The position numbers were made by a program, and so were the translations under genes. A stretch of 35,824 nt of DNA, taken from the NCBI RefSeq assembly GCF_000685075.1, contig NZ_BAYD01000103.1:1-35824 (forward strand), given 5' to 3'. The notes under the pieces are model-generated. The model saw only the letters and a list, made by a program, of their open reading frames with translations, searched no databases and had not been told where the DNA came from. Source of the DNA: Paraburkholderia oxyphila NBRC 105797. GTDB lineage: Bacteria; Pseudomonadota; Gammaproteobacteria; Burkholderiales; Burkholderiaceae. Positions 1 to 15,376 of the stretch are shown here, piece by piece (the first letter of the stretch is position 1; every line of letters begins with the position of its first letter).

Positions 1-31
1 TGCTGGTGTGGTTGCAAAGATCATCGAGTAA
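1..31 (+). CDS. tuf: Elongation factor Tu, C-terminal end (partial)
   Basis: Only the last nine codons and the TAA stop are present. They read AGVVAKIIE, which is the usual C-terminus of beta-proteobacterial EF-Tu, the GTPase that delivers aminoacyl-tRNA to the ribosome. The gene is followed by tRNA-Trp and secE, the position of tufB in this group. A second tuf gene begins at 35687. The reading rests on a short match, but the context makes it secure. Confidence 0.85.
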   Translation, partial: AGVVAKIIE

Positions 32-66
32 GTTTTTGCCAGTCTCGTTGATCGACTAGTGGTTTC

Positions 67-90
67 GGGGTTGGCTTAGCCGCCAACCCC
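67..90 (+). terminator. Hairpin after tuf (possible terminator or processing site)
   Basis: A perfect 9-bp stem (67-75 with 82-90) encloses a six-base loop. It is followed by AAAATGGTTT rather than a clean T-run, and the tRNA begins 11 bases later. It could be a weak terminator of tuf or a structure used in releasing the tRNA from a longer transcript. Confidence 0.4.
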
Positions 91-100
91 AAAATGGTTT

Positions 101-176
101 AGGGGTATAGCTCAACTGGCAGAGCGTCGGTCTCCAAAACCGAAGGTTGGGGGTTCGATTCCCTCTGCCCCTGCCA
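101..176 (+). tRNA. tRNA-Trp (anticodon CCA)
   Basis: A 76-base cloverleaf folds here. It has a 7-bp acceptor stem (101-107 with 166-172, one G-U pair), an anticodon stem TCGGT/ACCGA around the loop CTCCAAA, and a T arm with GGTTCGATTCC. The anticodon CCA is at 134-136 and reads UGG. The terminal CCA is encoded at 174-176. A tryptophan tRNA between tuf and secE is the usual beta-proteobacterial arrangement. Confidence 0.97.
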
Positions 177-214
177 ACTTCTCGCGCCTGTGGCGCGTTG
201 TTCTTTAAGGTGTT

Positions 215-595
215 ATGGCGAATCCTTCCGTCGAAACTGTTAATACTTCCAGCGACAAGCTGATGCTTGCGGCGGGCGTATTGTTGGTTGTGGCCGGGTT
301 CGTAGGGTTCTACTGGCTCGGTAGCCAGGAGTGGTATGTCCGCGGTGCGGCGCTCGCAGTGGGCGTGATCGCGGGGGTGGTAGTCGGTCTTCTTTCGGCG
401 CCCGGCAAGAGCTTCATCGCGTTTGCCAAAGACTCGTACAAGGAAGTTCGCAAGGTCGTCTGGCCGACTCGCAAAGAGGCCACGCAAACGACTCTGGTGG
501 TCTTCGGTTTTGTGCTGGTAATGGCCATCTTTCTCTGGGTTTGTGACAAATCCATTGAGTGGGTGATTTTCTCGGCGATTCTGGGTTGGAAATGA
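215..595 (+). CDS. secE: Preprotein translocase subunit SecE
   Basis: This 126-residue protein is the SecE component of the SecYEG inner-membrane channel, where it clamps SecY during protein export. It has the long proteobacterial form with three hydrophobic segments at about residues 16-36, 43-61 and 94-116. The conserved amphipathic stretch FAKDSYKEVRKVVWPTRKEA precedes the last membrane helix and is diagnostic. The ATG at 215 has a short AAGG Shine-Dalgarno sequence at 207-210. It ends one base before nusG, so the two are cotranscribed and probably translationally coupled. Length and motif are normal for the family. Confidence 0.97.
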   Translation: MANPSVETVNTSSDKLMLAAGVLLVVAGFVGFYWLGSQEWYVRGAALAVGVIAGVVVGLLSAPGKSFIAFAKDSYKEVRKVVWPTRKEATQTTLVVFGFVLVMAIFLWVCDKSIEWVIFSAILGWK

Positions 596-596
596 T

Positions 597-1154
597 ATGA
601 GCGATACACCGGCATCCCCGAGCGGAAAACGTTGGTACGTGGTGCACGCCTACTCTGGTATGGAGAAGAGCGTGCAACGTGCGCTTCAGGAGCGCATCGA
701 ACGTGCTGGCATGCAGGACAAGTTTGGCCAGATCCTCGTTCCGACTGAAGAAGTGGTCGAGGTGAAGGGCGGTCACAAATCGGTGACCGAACGTCGTTTC
801 TTCCCGGGCTATGTCCTGGTCGAGATGGAAATGACGGATGAAACGTGGCACCTCGTGAAGAACACGGCAAAGGTGACGGGTTTCGTCGGCGGGGCGCGTA
901 ATCGCCCGAGCCCGATTTCGCCGCGCGAAGTCGAAAAGATCATGTCGCAGATGCAGGAAGGCGTTGAGAAGCCGCGCCCCAAGACCCTGTTCGAAGTCGG
1001 CGAGATGGTCCGCGTGAAGGAAGGTCCGTTCACGGACTTCAACGGCAGCGTCGAAGAAGTCAACTACGAAAAATCGCGCGTTCGGGTCTCCGTCACCATT
1101 TTTGGTCGCGCCACGCCGGTCGAACTCGAATTCGGCCAGGTCGAAAAGCTGTAA
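597..1154 (+). CDS. nusG: Transcription termination/antitermination factor NusG
   Basis: NusG binds RNA polymerase, suppresses pausing, assists Rho and links polymerase to the leading ribosome. The 185-residue protein has the N-terminal NGN domain (WYVVHAYSGMEKSVQRAL, then RRFFPGYVLVEMEM). A C-terminal KOW domain starts near residue 130 (GEMVRVKEGPFTDFNG) and ends in the usual GQVEKL. The ATG at 597 lies one base after the secE stop. A terminator-like hairpin follows directly, separating secE-nusG from rplKA. Confidence 0.98.
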   Translation: MSDTPASPSGKRWYVVHAYSGMEKSVQRALQERIERAGMQDKFGQILVPTEEVVEVKGGHKSVTERRFFPGYVLVEMEMTDETWHLVKNTAKVTGFVGGARNRPSPISPREVEKIMSQMQEGVEKPRPKTLFEVGEMVRVKEGPFTDFNGSVEEVNYEKSRVRVSVTIFGRATPVELEFGQVEKL

Positions 1155-1164
1155 ATCGAATACG

Positions 1165-1195
1165 ACGGATCGCATCTTTGGTGCGGTCCGTTTTT
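1165..1195 (+). terminator. Intrinsic terminator after nusG
   Basis: A 10-bp stem with one G-U pair (1165-1174 with 1182-1191) and a 7-base loop runs straight into TTTTTCC. This is a standard Rho-independent layout. The roughly 140 bases from here to rplK form the rplKA leader, where in enterobacteria the repressor protein L1 binds. I did not find a convincing -35/-10 pair or L1 site by eye. Confidence 0.8.
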
Positions 1196-1333
1196 CCGCG
1201 CTTACGGTCCGCGTTATGGCCGTAGAGGAGCGCCAGTAGTCCAGTCGGCTGAGCCTGTCGGCATAGCGAAGATTGCGGCGAAAGCGCGCTACCACTCACC
1301 TGAACGCTCACGCGTTCCAATGAGGTTTTCAAC

Positions 1334-1765
1334 ATGGCAAAGAAAATCATTGGCTTTATCAAGCTGCAGATTCCTGCAGGTAAAGCCAACCCGTCGCCGC
1401 CGGTCGGTCCGGCACTGGGTCAGCGCGGCCTGAACATCATGGAGTTCTGCAAGGCGTTCAACGCGCAGACTCAAGGGATGGAGCCGGGTCTGCCGACGCC
1501 GGTCGTGATCACGGCTTTCGCGGACAAGAGCTTCACGTTCATCCTGAAGACGCCGCCGGCCACGATTCTGATCAAGAAGGCTGCGAAGGTCGACAAGGGT
1601 TCGGCCAAGCCGCACACCGACAAGGTCGCCACGATCACGCGTGCTCAGGCTGAAGAAATCGCCAAGACCAAGATGCCGGACCTCACGGCAGCGGATATGG
1701 ACGCAGCGGTCCGCACGATCGCTGGTAGCGCCCGTTCGATGGGCATCGTCGTGGAGGGCGTGTAA
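1334..1765 (+). CDS. rplK: 50S ribosomal protein L11
   Basis: L11 forms the GTPase-associated centre of the large subunit together with 23S rRNA helices 43/44 and L10. The 143-residue protein has the diagnostic N-terminal LQIPAGKANPSPPVGPALGQ and the C-terminal rRNA-binding domain (KTKMPDL, AAVRTIAGSARSMGI). The ATG at 1334 has a TGAGG Shine-Dalgarno at 1320-1324. It abuts rplA without a gap (TAA then ATG), which fits the translationally coupled rplKA unit that L1 represses in other bacteria. Confidence 0.99.
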   Translation: MAKKIIGFIKLQIPAGKANPSPPVGPALGQRGLNIMEFCKAFNAQTQGMEPGLPTPVVITAFADKSFTFILKTPPATILIKKAAKVDKGSAKPHTDKVATITRAQAEEIAKTKMPDLTAADMDAAVRTIAGSARSMGIVVEGV

Positions 1766-2461
1766 ATGGCTAAGGTTTCGAAGCGTCAAAAGGCACTCGC
1801 TGCCAAGGTCGACAGCCAGAAGCTGTACCCGATCGTCGACGCACTGTCGCTCGTGAAGGAATGCGCCACGGCGAAGTTCGACGAGTCGATCGACGTCGCA
1901 GTCCAGCTCGGCATCGATGCGAAGAAGTCGGACCAGGTCGTTCGCGGCTCGGTCGTGCTGCCCGCAGGCACCGGCAAGTCGGTCCGCGTTGCAGTGTTCG
2001 CGCAAGGTGAAAAGGCTGAGCAAGCCAAGGCAGCAGGCGCTGAGATCGTCGGCATGGAAGACCTTGCTGAGCAGATCAAGGGCGGCAACCTGAATTTCGA
2101 CATCGTGATCGCTTCGCCGGACACGATGCGTATCGTCGGTACGCTCGGCCAGATCCTCGGCCCGCGCGGCCTGATGCCGAACCCGAAGGTCGGCACCGTG
2201 ACGCCGGACGTCGCCACCGCGGTCAAGAACGCGAAGGCGGGTCAGGTGCAATTCCGTGTCGACAAGGCCGGTATCATTCACGCGACCATCGGCCGTGCAT
2301 CGTTCGAGCCGACCGCGCTGCGCAGCAACCTGGACGCGCTCCTCGAAGCGCTGACCAAGGCGAAGCCGGCGACGAGCAAGGGCGTGTACCTGCGCAAGAT
2401 CGCTGTGTCGAGCACGATGGGCGTTGGCGTTCGCGTCGACCAGACGTCGCTCGCAGCGTAA
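1766..2461 (+). CDS. rplA: 50S ribosomal protein L1
   Basis: L1 builds the mobile stalk that moves deacylated tRNA out of the E site, and it represses its own rplKA mRNA in enterobacteria. The 231-residue protein has normal length. It carries the signature stretch ILGPRGLMPNPKVGTVT near residues 130-147 and the segment KAGQVQFRVDKAGIIHATIG. The start codon follows the rplK stop directly with no independent ribosome-binding site, so translation is likely coupled to rplK. Confidence 0.99.
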   Translation: MAKVSKRQKALAAKVDSQKLYPIVDALSLVKECATAKFDESIDVAVQLGIDAKKSDQVVRGSVVLPAGTGKSVRVAVFAQGEKAEQAKAAGAEIVGMEDLAEQIKGGNLNFDIVIASPDTMRIVGTLGQILGPRGLMPNPKVGTVTPDVATAVKNAKAGQVQFRVDKAGIIHATIGRASFEPTALRSNLDALLEALTKAKPATSKGVYLRKIAVSSTMGVGVRVDQTSLAA

Positions 2462-2793
2462 GCGTCGCAATAGTTTTGCCGCGCTGAGGTTCGAAACGAA
2501 GTTGGGTCGGATCGCAGCGTGGATTTAAAGGGCTTTGGGCGGTTGGGCGGTGGCAGTCGAGCATCGCGCAACCGGTTGTCAAAGACCGTTGGCGGAAGTG
2601 CAGCAGTTGGGTGCTTCCTTAATGTGAAGCCAACGCAGATGGCGAACCCGAAAAGGTTTTGAAGTGCGAAAGCGAGTGAAAGAGGGCGGAAACGCTCCCG
2701 ATTGCAAGCTGAGTTGCTCCAGACTGGTCGGTCGCCGTTGTTGAACGCGGCACACGTAGCGAAAGTGAAGTGTGTCGAATCTGGAGGTTAACC
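2462..2793 (+). promoter_or_regulatory. rplJ leader with L10-binding-type structure
   Basis: This 332-base gene-free stretch is the rplJL leader. CGTTGGC (2587-2593) pairs perfectly with GCCAACG (2629-2635), and GGAAG (2594-2598) pairs with CTTCC (2614-2618). The bases between the two helices (2619-2628, TTAATGTGAA) form a one-sided internal loop. An asymmetric loop with a TGA/GA element is the kink-turn architecture of L10 leaders, to which the L10-(L7/L12) complex binds to repress translation. A weak promoter-like pair, TTGGGT at 2502 and TTTAAA at 2524 with a 16-base spacer, lies upstream but is not convincing. The pairing is seen directly; the regulatory role is inferred from the family. 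Confidence 0.7.
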
Positions 2794-3291
2794 GTGCCAC
2801 TGAACAAAGAAGGTAAGCAGGCCGTCGTGGCTGAAGTCTCCGCGCAAGTCGCGAAGGCTCAGACCGTGGTGTTGGCCGAGTATCGTGGAATCGCGGTTGG
2901 CGATCTGACCAAGCTGCGCGCGAAAGCGCGCGAGCAACAGGTGTACCTGCGCGTGTTGAAGAACACGCTGGCGCGTCGCGCTGTCGAAGGTACCCCGTTT
3001 GCTCCGCTGGCAGAGCAGATGACTGGCCCCCTGATCTACGGCATCTCGGAAGATGCCATTGCTGCTGCGAAGGTCGTCAACGACTTCGCGAAGGGCAATG
3101 ACAAGTTGGTCATCAAGGCTGGTTCCTACGAAGGCAAGGTGATGGACAAGGCAGGCGTGCAAGCGCTGGCCAGCATCCCGAGCCGCGAAGAACTGCTCTC
3201 GAAGCTGCTGTTCGTTATGCAAGCTCCTGTTTCCGGTATGGCGCGCGCTCTGGCCGCGCTGGCGGAAAAGAAGCAAGCAGAAGCGGCCTGA
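2794..3291 (+). CDS. rplJ: 50S ribosomal protein L10
   Basis: L10 anchors the L7/L12 dimers to the L11-rRNA base of the stalk. I place the start at the GTG at 2794 (MPLNKEGKQAVVAEV), giving 165 residues. It has a strong GGAGG Shine-Dalgarno at 2783-2787 and matches the family N-terminus. An in-frame GTG at 2770 would add eight residues that do not resemble L10 and would place the Shine-Dalgarno inside the gene. The core KAQTVVLAEYRGI and the C-terminal helix that binds L7/L12 are present. It is likely autoregulated through its leader. Confidence 0.98.
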   Translation: MPLNKEGKQAVVAEVSAQVAKAQTVVLAEYRGIAVGDLTKLRAKAREQQVYLRVLKNTLARRAVEGTPFAPLAEQMTGPLIYGISEDAIAAAKVVNDFAKGNDKLVIKAGSYEGKVMDKAGVQALASIPSREELLSKLLFVMQAPVSGMARALAALAEKKQAEAA

Positions 3292-3369
3292 TTTCAGGCT
3301 AGCGAACGAACACAGGCGAGCGAGAAGGATCGCTAGCTGTTTCCGAATTCAAATCTGGAGTAATTTCAA

Positions 3370-3744
3370 ATGGCAATCGCAAAAGAAGACATCCTCGAAG
3401 CCGTTGGCTCGATGTCGGTTCTCGAACTGAACGAACTGGTCAAGGCATTCGAAGAGAAGTTTGGCGTGTCGGCAGCTGCTGTGGCAGTCGCTGGCCCGGC
3501 AGGCGGCGGCGCTGCTGCTGCTGCTGAAGAGCAGACCGAATTCACGGTCAACCTGCTCGAAGCCGGCGCGAACAAGGTTTCGGTCATTAAGGCCGTTCGT
3601 GAACTGACGGGTCTCGGCCTGAAGGAAGCGAAGGACCTGGTTGACGGTGCACCGAAGCCCGTGAAGGAAGCGGTGCCCAAGGCTGCTGCTGAAGAAGCGA
3701 AGAAGAAGCTGGAAGAAGCCGGCGCGAAGGCTGAAATCAAGTAA
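3370..3744 (+). CDS. rplL: 50S ribosomal protein L7/L12
   Basis: This 124-residue acidic stalk protein recruits translation factors. It has the N-terminal dimerisation helices (ILEAVGSMSVLELNELVKAF), an alanine/glycine-rich hinge at about residues 36-54, and the conserved C-terminal factor-binding domain (KVSVIKAVRELTGLGLKEAK). A GGAG Shine-Dalgarno lies at 3357-3360. The 78-base gap after rplJ and the attenuator hairpin after the stop match the classic rplJL-rpoBC unit. Confidence 0.99.
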   Translation: MAIAKEDILEAVGSMSVLELNELVKAFEEKFGVSAAAVAVAGPAGGGAAAAAEEQTEFTVNLLEAGANKVSVIKAVRELTGLGLKEAKDLVDGAPKPVKEAVPKAAAEEAKKKLEEAGAKAEIK

Positions 3745-3762
3745 GTTTCAGCGCGCTGTGCG

Positions 3763-3795
3763 AAGGCTGGCGGTTTTTACACCGCCGGCCTTTTT
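3763..3795 (+). terminator. Attenuator/terminator between rplL and rpoB
   Basis: A 12-bp stem with one G-U pair (3763-3774 with 3781-3792) and a six-base loop is followed by a T-run. In the equivalent enterobacterial position a leaky terminator lowers rpoBC transcription relative to the ribosomal genes. The same role is likely here because no clear new promoter is visible before rpoB. Confidence 0.85.
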
Positions 3796-4108
3796 GTGCT
3801 TTGTGGGTTCTGCGTTTTTGTGTTCGATTTTTTGAAGATCGGAGGCGGGATGCGGGACCCAGAAGCCAAAGAAAAACGTCTTTCGTCGGGTGAAAACCTC
3901 AAGACGCACGACGCTTCTCTTTGTCTTCTGAAGCGACTGCAGAAGGCAAGTTTGGTCGGGCAGCGGGCAAGTTATGACAAGCCGGTATCCGCTGCCGTCA
4001 GCCAGCGGTTGGTAGAGGCCAACCACCAAGCTTCCAGGGCTCGCGCAGCCATCGGGTCTCAGTCGGTGAACACTCGGGTCGTCCTACCCGCCGTGATTCG
4101 GAGATCGT
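3796..4108 (+). other. rplL-rpoB intergenic leader, structured, no gene
   Basis: This 313-base gap contains no convincing gene. It has a perfect 8-bp stem (3959-3966 with 3989-3996, 22-base loop) and a 6-bp hairpin (4007-4012 with 4019-4024). Structured rplL-rpoB spacers are RNase III processing sites in enterobacteria, so a similar role is possible. A GGAG at 4100-4103 serves the rpoB start. An open frame crossing this spacer overlaps rpoB out of frame and looks spurious. Confidence 0.5.
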
Positions 4109-8215
<4,107 letters not shown>

Positions 8216-8236
8216 TCGGACTACGGAGAGAAGGCA

Positions 8237-12490
<4,254 letters not shown>

Positions 12491-12496
12491 GCTTCT

Positions 12497-12513
12497 GGCG
12501 AACCTCGTTCGCC
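12497..12513 (+). other. Short perfect hairpin after rpoC stop
   Basis: A 7-bp perfect stem with a 3-base loop lies just after the rpoC stop and ahead of the main terminator. It may protect the mRNA 3' end from exonucleases. No T-run follows, so it is not a terminator by itself. Confidence 0.4.
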
Positions 12514-12533
12514 ATCGGCTGAAATGTCGGATG

Positions 12534-12568
12534 AAATCCGCCCGGGGCGACCGGGCGGATTTTTTTTT
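12534..12568 (+). terminator. Strong intrinsic terminator of the rpoBC operon
   Basis: A perfect 12-bp GC-rich stem (12534-12545 with 12551-12562) with a 5-base loop ends in an uninterrupted T-run to 12568. It is the most convincing Rho-independent terminator in the window and marks the end of the rif block. Confidence 0.95.
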
Positions 12569-12731
12569 GCCCGTGCCAACCGAGGCGCGGCATTTTGTCA
12601 TGGTGAACATTCGTACACGCAACTTCCCTGCACGGGGTAGCCGCCCATGCTAATGTGGCGCCTCGCGCGGCCCGCGCGTCTGTCGGACGGGCTTTGTCGT
12701 GTAACCTTTACCCATTCCGGAGGCGTGAATC

Positions 12732-13031
12732 ATGTGGGTTGTTGGAGTCGGTCTGATTTTGAATCTGGTGGCGTCGGTCGGGATCTTCTCGTATCTGCTG
12801 CATCACGTCGGCATCCAGCCTGCCGCGATGTTCTTCGCGACTTTCCTGGTCGTGTGGGCCCTCATCATCATTGGCTTCATCATGCAGCTCGCGGGGAAAA
12901 CGCGTATTGGCGCGCTGCTGATTTCGATCGGGTCACTGGTCTTTGTGCCGGTCGGGCTCGTCGCGATCATCGGCAGCATTCGGGTCGCACGCAGGCAAAG
13001 CAAGCTGGCGGCTGGCGGCCGTACCGTCTGA
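12732..13031 (+). CDS. Small three-helix inner-membrane protein, unknown function
   Basis: I do not recognise this 99-residue protein. It is almost entirely hydrophobic, with predicted membrane helices at about residues 2-22, 30-54 and 59-82, and ends in a short basic tail (RVARRQSKLAAGGR), which suggests a cytoplasmic C-terminus. An excellent GGAGG Shine-Dalgarno at 12719-12723 supports the ATG at 12732. It sits between two intrinsic terminators, so it is a single-gene unit. This makes it more likely a resident lineage gene than part of the biosynthetic cluster downstream. No clear promoter is visible in the 160 bases upstream. Confidence 0.8.
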   Translation: MWVVGVGLILNLVASVGIFSYLLHHVGIQPAAMFFATFLVVWALIIIGFIMQLAGKTRIGALLISIGSLVFVPVGLVAIIGSIRVARRQSKLAAGGRTV

Positions 13032-13044
13032 ATTGATCATTCGC

Positions 13045-13077
13045 ACCCGATGCCACGCTCGTGGCATCGGGTATTTT
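13045..13077 (+). terminator. Intrinsic terminator after the small membrane protein
   Basis: A perfect 12-bp stem (13045-13056 with 13061-13072) with loop GCTC is followed by ATTTTCC. It insulates the downstream A+T-rich region and biosynthetic cluster from upstream transcription. Confidence 0.9.
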
Positions 13078-13608
13078 CCGGAAGTTGGTGCGCCCAATAT
13101 AAGTCGCTATCCTAACTAAAAGAATAATTACTACTTAAGCGTTGCTGCTTCTGACGCATCTTGATTAAAGGTGTAACCCAACCAATTGGTTTGGCTTCTT
13201 ATAATTTCTTTCTTTCTCACCGGTCTTGCGGTGAATTCCTCGATTCATATGCTGCGTGGCTCGATCGATATGCCCGAAACCGCGCTGAATTCTGCGATTA
13301 AAAAAATCCAACCAAGAGAAATTCCTAAGAGACGGTTGTTTTTTACGGACACTTTTGTGTTGAGGTAAATCAAGTCGCAGATCGAATCGCAGAAAATTTA
13401 CAATTCCCTATTCTCTAACTTTCCTCCAGCGACTAAAGTTGCGAAGCGCTGTAGTTCACACCAGATGAAAAGCGCATGCTTCCAGATAACGGCTCGTTGA
13501 GCCACAAATCGAGAAGCGTTTCGCGATAGCGGCACAACAAAGACCAAACAATGCTGGCGGCAGCAGCGGCTTCAAATCAAATAAAGTGTACGGGGTATAT
13601 CGTTAGAT
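13078..13608 (+). promoter_or_regulatory. A+T-rich, gene-free upstream region of the biosynthetic cluster
   Basis: This region of about 530 bases has no convincing coding sequence and is visibly richer in A+T than anything around it. It contains a consensus TATAAT at 13200-13205. Immediately before it is an 18-base dyad with one mismatched pair (13177-13194) built on a perfect 12-base palindrome. A small GGCTC/GAGCC hairpin lies at 13491-13503. A TTG-initiated 60-codon open frame from 13186 to 13368 lacks a Shine-Dalgarno and is probably chance. The region most likely holds the promoter and operator of the cluster, possibly with a long 5' untranslated leader of about 400 bases. Confidence 0.55.
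13177..13205 (+). promoter_or_regulatory. Candidate operator dyad abutting a consensus -10 box
   Basis: The perfect palindrome AACCAATTGGTT (13180-13191) extends to 13177-13194 with a single mismatch. Six bases later comes TATAAT (13200-13205). No -35 hexamer is visible at 16-18 bases, so the promoter would need an activator or be controlled at the dyad. The sequence is seen directly; the function is inferred. Confidence 0.45.
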
Positions 13609-13974
13609 ATGCGAATTGGTATAGATATCGTTGAAACGGAGCGGATCGCGCAAGCCATGGCGCGCAGCGGCGATGCATTCGTCGGGCGCCTGGTCTCCGC
13701 AGAAGAAATGCAGGCGCACGATCAACCTGCGAATGTCGAGCGCGTCGCTGGCATCTGGGCCGCCAAGGAAGCCGCGGTGAAAGCACTCGGAACTGGCTTT
13801 CGCAACGGCATCACCTTTCACGATATCAAGATCCTTCATGACCCGCTTGGAAAGCCGTATTTCGAGTTTTCGGGTGAGTTCGACAGGGTAATGCGACTCG
13901 AAAATCTGAAGACATCTATTTTGACAATCTCGCATTGCAAAACGCATGCGGTCGCGGCTGTCGTGCTCAATTAA
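13609..13974 (+). CDS. AcpS-type 4'-phosphopantetheinyl transferase
   Basis: AcpS enzymes move 4'-phosphopantetheine from CoA to the conserved serine of an acyl carrier protein. The 121-residue length is right. The metal-binding aspartate is in GIDIVE (D6), and the second motif WAAKEAAVKALGTGF supplies E54 and K58. The C-terminus ends in the usual SHCKTHAVAAVVL strand. It is the first gene of the cluster and lies 23 bases before a ketoreductase gene. The cluster ACP encoded at 15377 is its obvious partner. It may be a dedicated copy, because the housekeeping acpS of this group normally sits in another operon. The Shine-Dalgarno is weak. Confidence 0.93.
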   Translation: MRIGIDIVETERIAQAMARSGDAFVGRLVSAEEMQAHDQPANVERVAGIWAAKEAAVKALGTGFRNGITFHDIKILHDPLGKPYFEFSGEFDRVMRLENLKTSILTISHCKTHAVAAVVLN

Positions 13975-13997
13975 TAAACTCGAAACATAAACAGATT

Positions 13998-14753
13998 ATG
14001 GCCATCTATCCAGAACTCGAAGGTAAGACCGTCGTGGTGACCGGCGCCAGCGGCGATCTCGGTTTGGCGATTTGCCGAAAATATCTCGCGCTCGGCAGTA
14101 AAGTGATCGCGCTCTACAACAATACCAAGACCAGTCTCGACGCGCTCGCGGCCGAGTCCGACTACGCAAGCCGGCTGACGATCACGCAATGCGACGTTGC
14201 AAACCGCGACGATGTCGAGCGCTTGCGCGGCGAACTGGAGCAGCGCATCGAGGCCGTCGACGTGCTCGTCAATAACGCGGGCATCAACAAGGACAACTTG
14301 ATCTCCACCATGACGTTCGAAGAGTTCGACGACGTGGTGCGCGTCAATCTCCATGGGACGTTCAACATGACTCAGGGGATGTTGCGGCTGATGCGGCACG
14401 CGGCACAAGCCAGTGTCGTGAATGTGACTTCCGTTGCCGGGGTGACGGCGAGTTTCGGCCAGTCCAACTACAGCGCATCTAAAGCGGGCATCTCCGGCTT
14501 TACGCGCTCGATTGCGAAAGAGCTCGCATCAAAAGGGGTCCGGGTCAATGCCATTGCGCCCGGCTTGATCGAATCGCGAATGGTCAAGAAGGTGCCGCGC
14601 CACATCGCACGGACCATCTTCGACGCCATTCCGCTGAACCGCTTTGGGCGTCCTGAAGAGATTGCCGAGGTGGTCGCGTTTCTCAGTTCCAACGCCGCAA
14701 GCTACATCGTCGGGCAGACGCTGGTGGCCGACGGTGGTCTTGTAATGCGTTAA
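13998..14753 (+). CDS. FabG-like 3-oxoacyl-ACP reductase (SDR family)
   Basis: This 251-residue classical short-chain dehydrogenase should reduce beta-ketoacyl-ACP with NADPH. It has the nucleotide-binding TGASGDLG (15-22), NNAG (92-95), catalytic S145, and Y158-S-A-S-K162. The C-terminus (GRPEEIAEVVAFLSSNAASYIVGQTLVADGG) is typical of FabG. I chose the ATG at 13998 because a longer in-frame start at 13935 would overlap the transferase gene and add residues foreign to the family. Its place beside a dehydratase and an ACP points to a dedicated ketoreductase of the cluster. Confidence 0.93.
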   Translation: MAIYPELEGKTVVVTGASGDLGLAICRKYLALGSKVIALYNNTKTSLDALAAESDYASRLTITQCDVANRDDVERLRGELEQRIEAVDVLVNNAGINKDNLISTMTFEEFDDVVRVNLHGTFNMTQGMLRLMRHAAQASVVNVTSVAGVTASFGQSNYSASKAGISGFTRSIAKELASKGVRVNAIAPGLIESRMVKKVPRHIARTIFDAIPLNRFGRPEEIAEVVAFLSSNAASYIVGQTLVADGGLVMR

Positions 14754-14768
14754 TTTGCGGAAATTTTC

Positions 14769-15365
14769 ATGTCCAAGCTAGAACGAAGTCTTCTGCCTGC
14801 GCAGCAGTTGTTTGAGATCGGTGTGTGGCGATCCCCGATATTCATGGTGGACCGCATTGCCGATATCGTGACCGGCTCCAAGCCCAGTATCACCGTCGTC
14901 AAACACGTCACATTCAACGAGTCGTATATCGCCGGCCACTTTACCGACAATCCGGTCATGCCCGGCGTGATGATCGCCGAGATTTTTGGCCAGGGCGGCG
15001 AGTATTGCACGTTCTTCAGGGATGTCTGCGAGCAATACGCGCAGGAAACGGGGCGCGTTGCCAAGCGATTCGAAGACGTGGCGGAAATTCTCAGTACGCC
15101 TGACGGAAAGCGCATCATCAGTGAAATGCGCGCCAAGGCGATCGGGTTCCTCGCCGCCCAGAACATCAAGTTCAAGAAGGTCGTCTATCCGGGCGACACG
15201 ATCTACGTCGACTGCCGGTTAGCGTTTTCCGATGCCCAGGGGTTCAATCACTTCAACGTCGAGGCGCGGGTCGGCCGTCACGTTGCCGCCGAGGGCACCA
15301 TCATCAATTTCCGGACCGACCGGGACAAGATCGGTGGCAATGTTGCTGCCGGAATCTCACGATAA
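14769..15365 (+). CDS. FabZ-like 3-hydroxyacyl-ACP dehydratase (hotdog fold), enlarged
   Basis: Predicted to dehydrate beta-hydroxyacyl-ACP. The active site is recognisable: H57 in AGHFTDNPVMPGVM and E71 in AEIFGQ, 14 residues apart as in FabZ. The second half carries FKKVVYPGDTIYVDC, equivalent to the FabZ stretch that ends in VPGD. At 198 residues it is some 50 longer than FabZ. Much of the excess is a charged, probably helical insertion at about residues 80-120, between the active-site helix and the next strand. The start at 14769 lies 15 bases after the reductase gene. It could favour an unusual chain length or partner. Confidence 0.85.
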   Translation: MSKLERSLLPAQQLFEIGVWRSPIFMVDRIADIVTGSKPSITVVKHVTFNESYIAGHFTDNPVMPGVMIAEIFGQGGEYCTFFRDVCEQYAQETGRVAKRFEDVAEILSTPDGKRIISEMRAKAIGFLAAQNIKFKKVVYPGDTIYVDCRLAFSDAQGFNHFNVEARVGRHVAAEGTIINFRTDRDKIGGNVAAGISR

Positions 15366-15376
15366 AGAGCGAAAAA

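Noticed and set aside
13186..13368. A 60-codon frame in the A+T-rich region with a hydrophobic start
   Set aside because: TTG start without a Shine-Dalgarno, overlaps the -10 box, and the C-terminal half is featureless.
13935..13997. N-terminal extension of the FabG-like protein
   Set aside because: It would overlap the transferase gene and the added residues do not resemble any SDR; the ATG at 13998 gives the family N-terminus.
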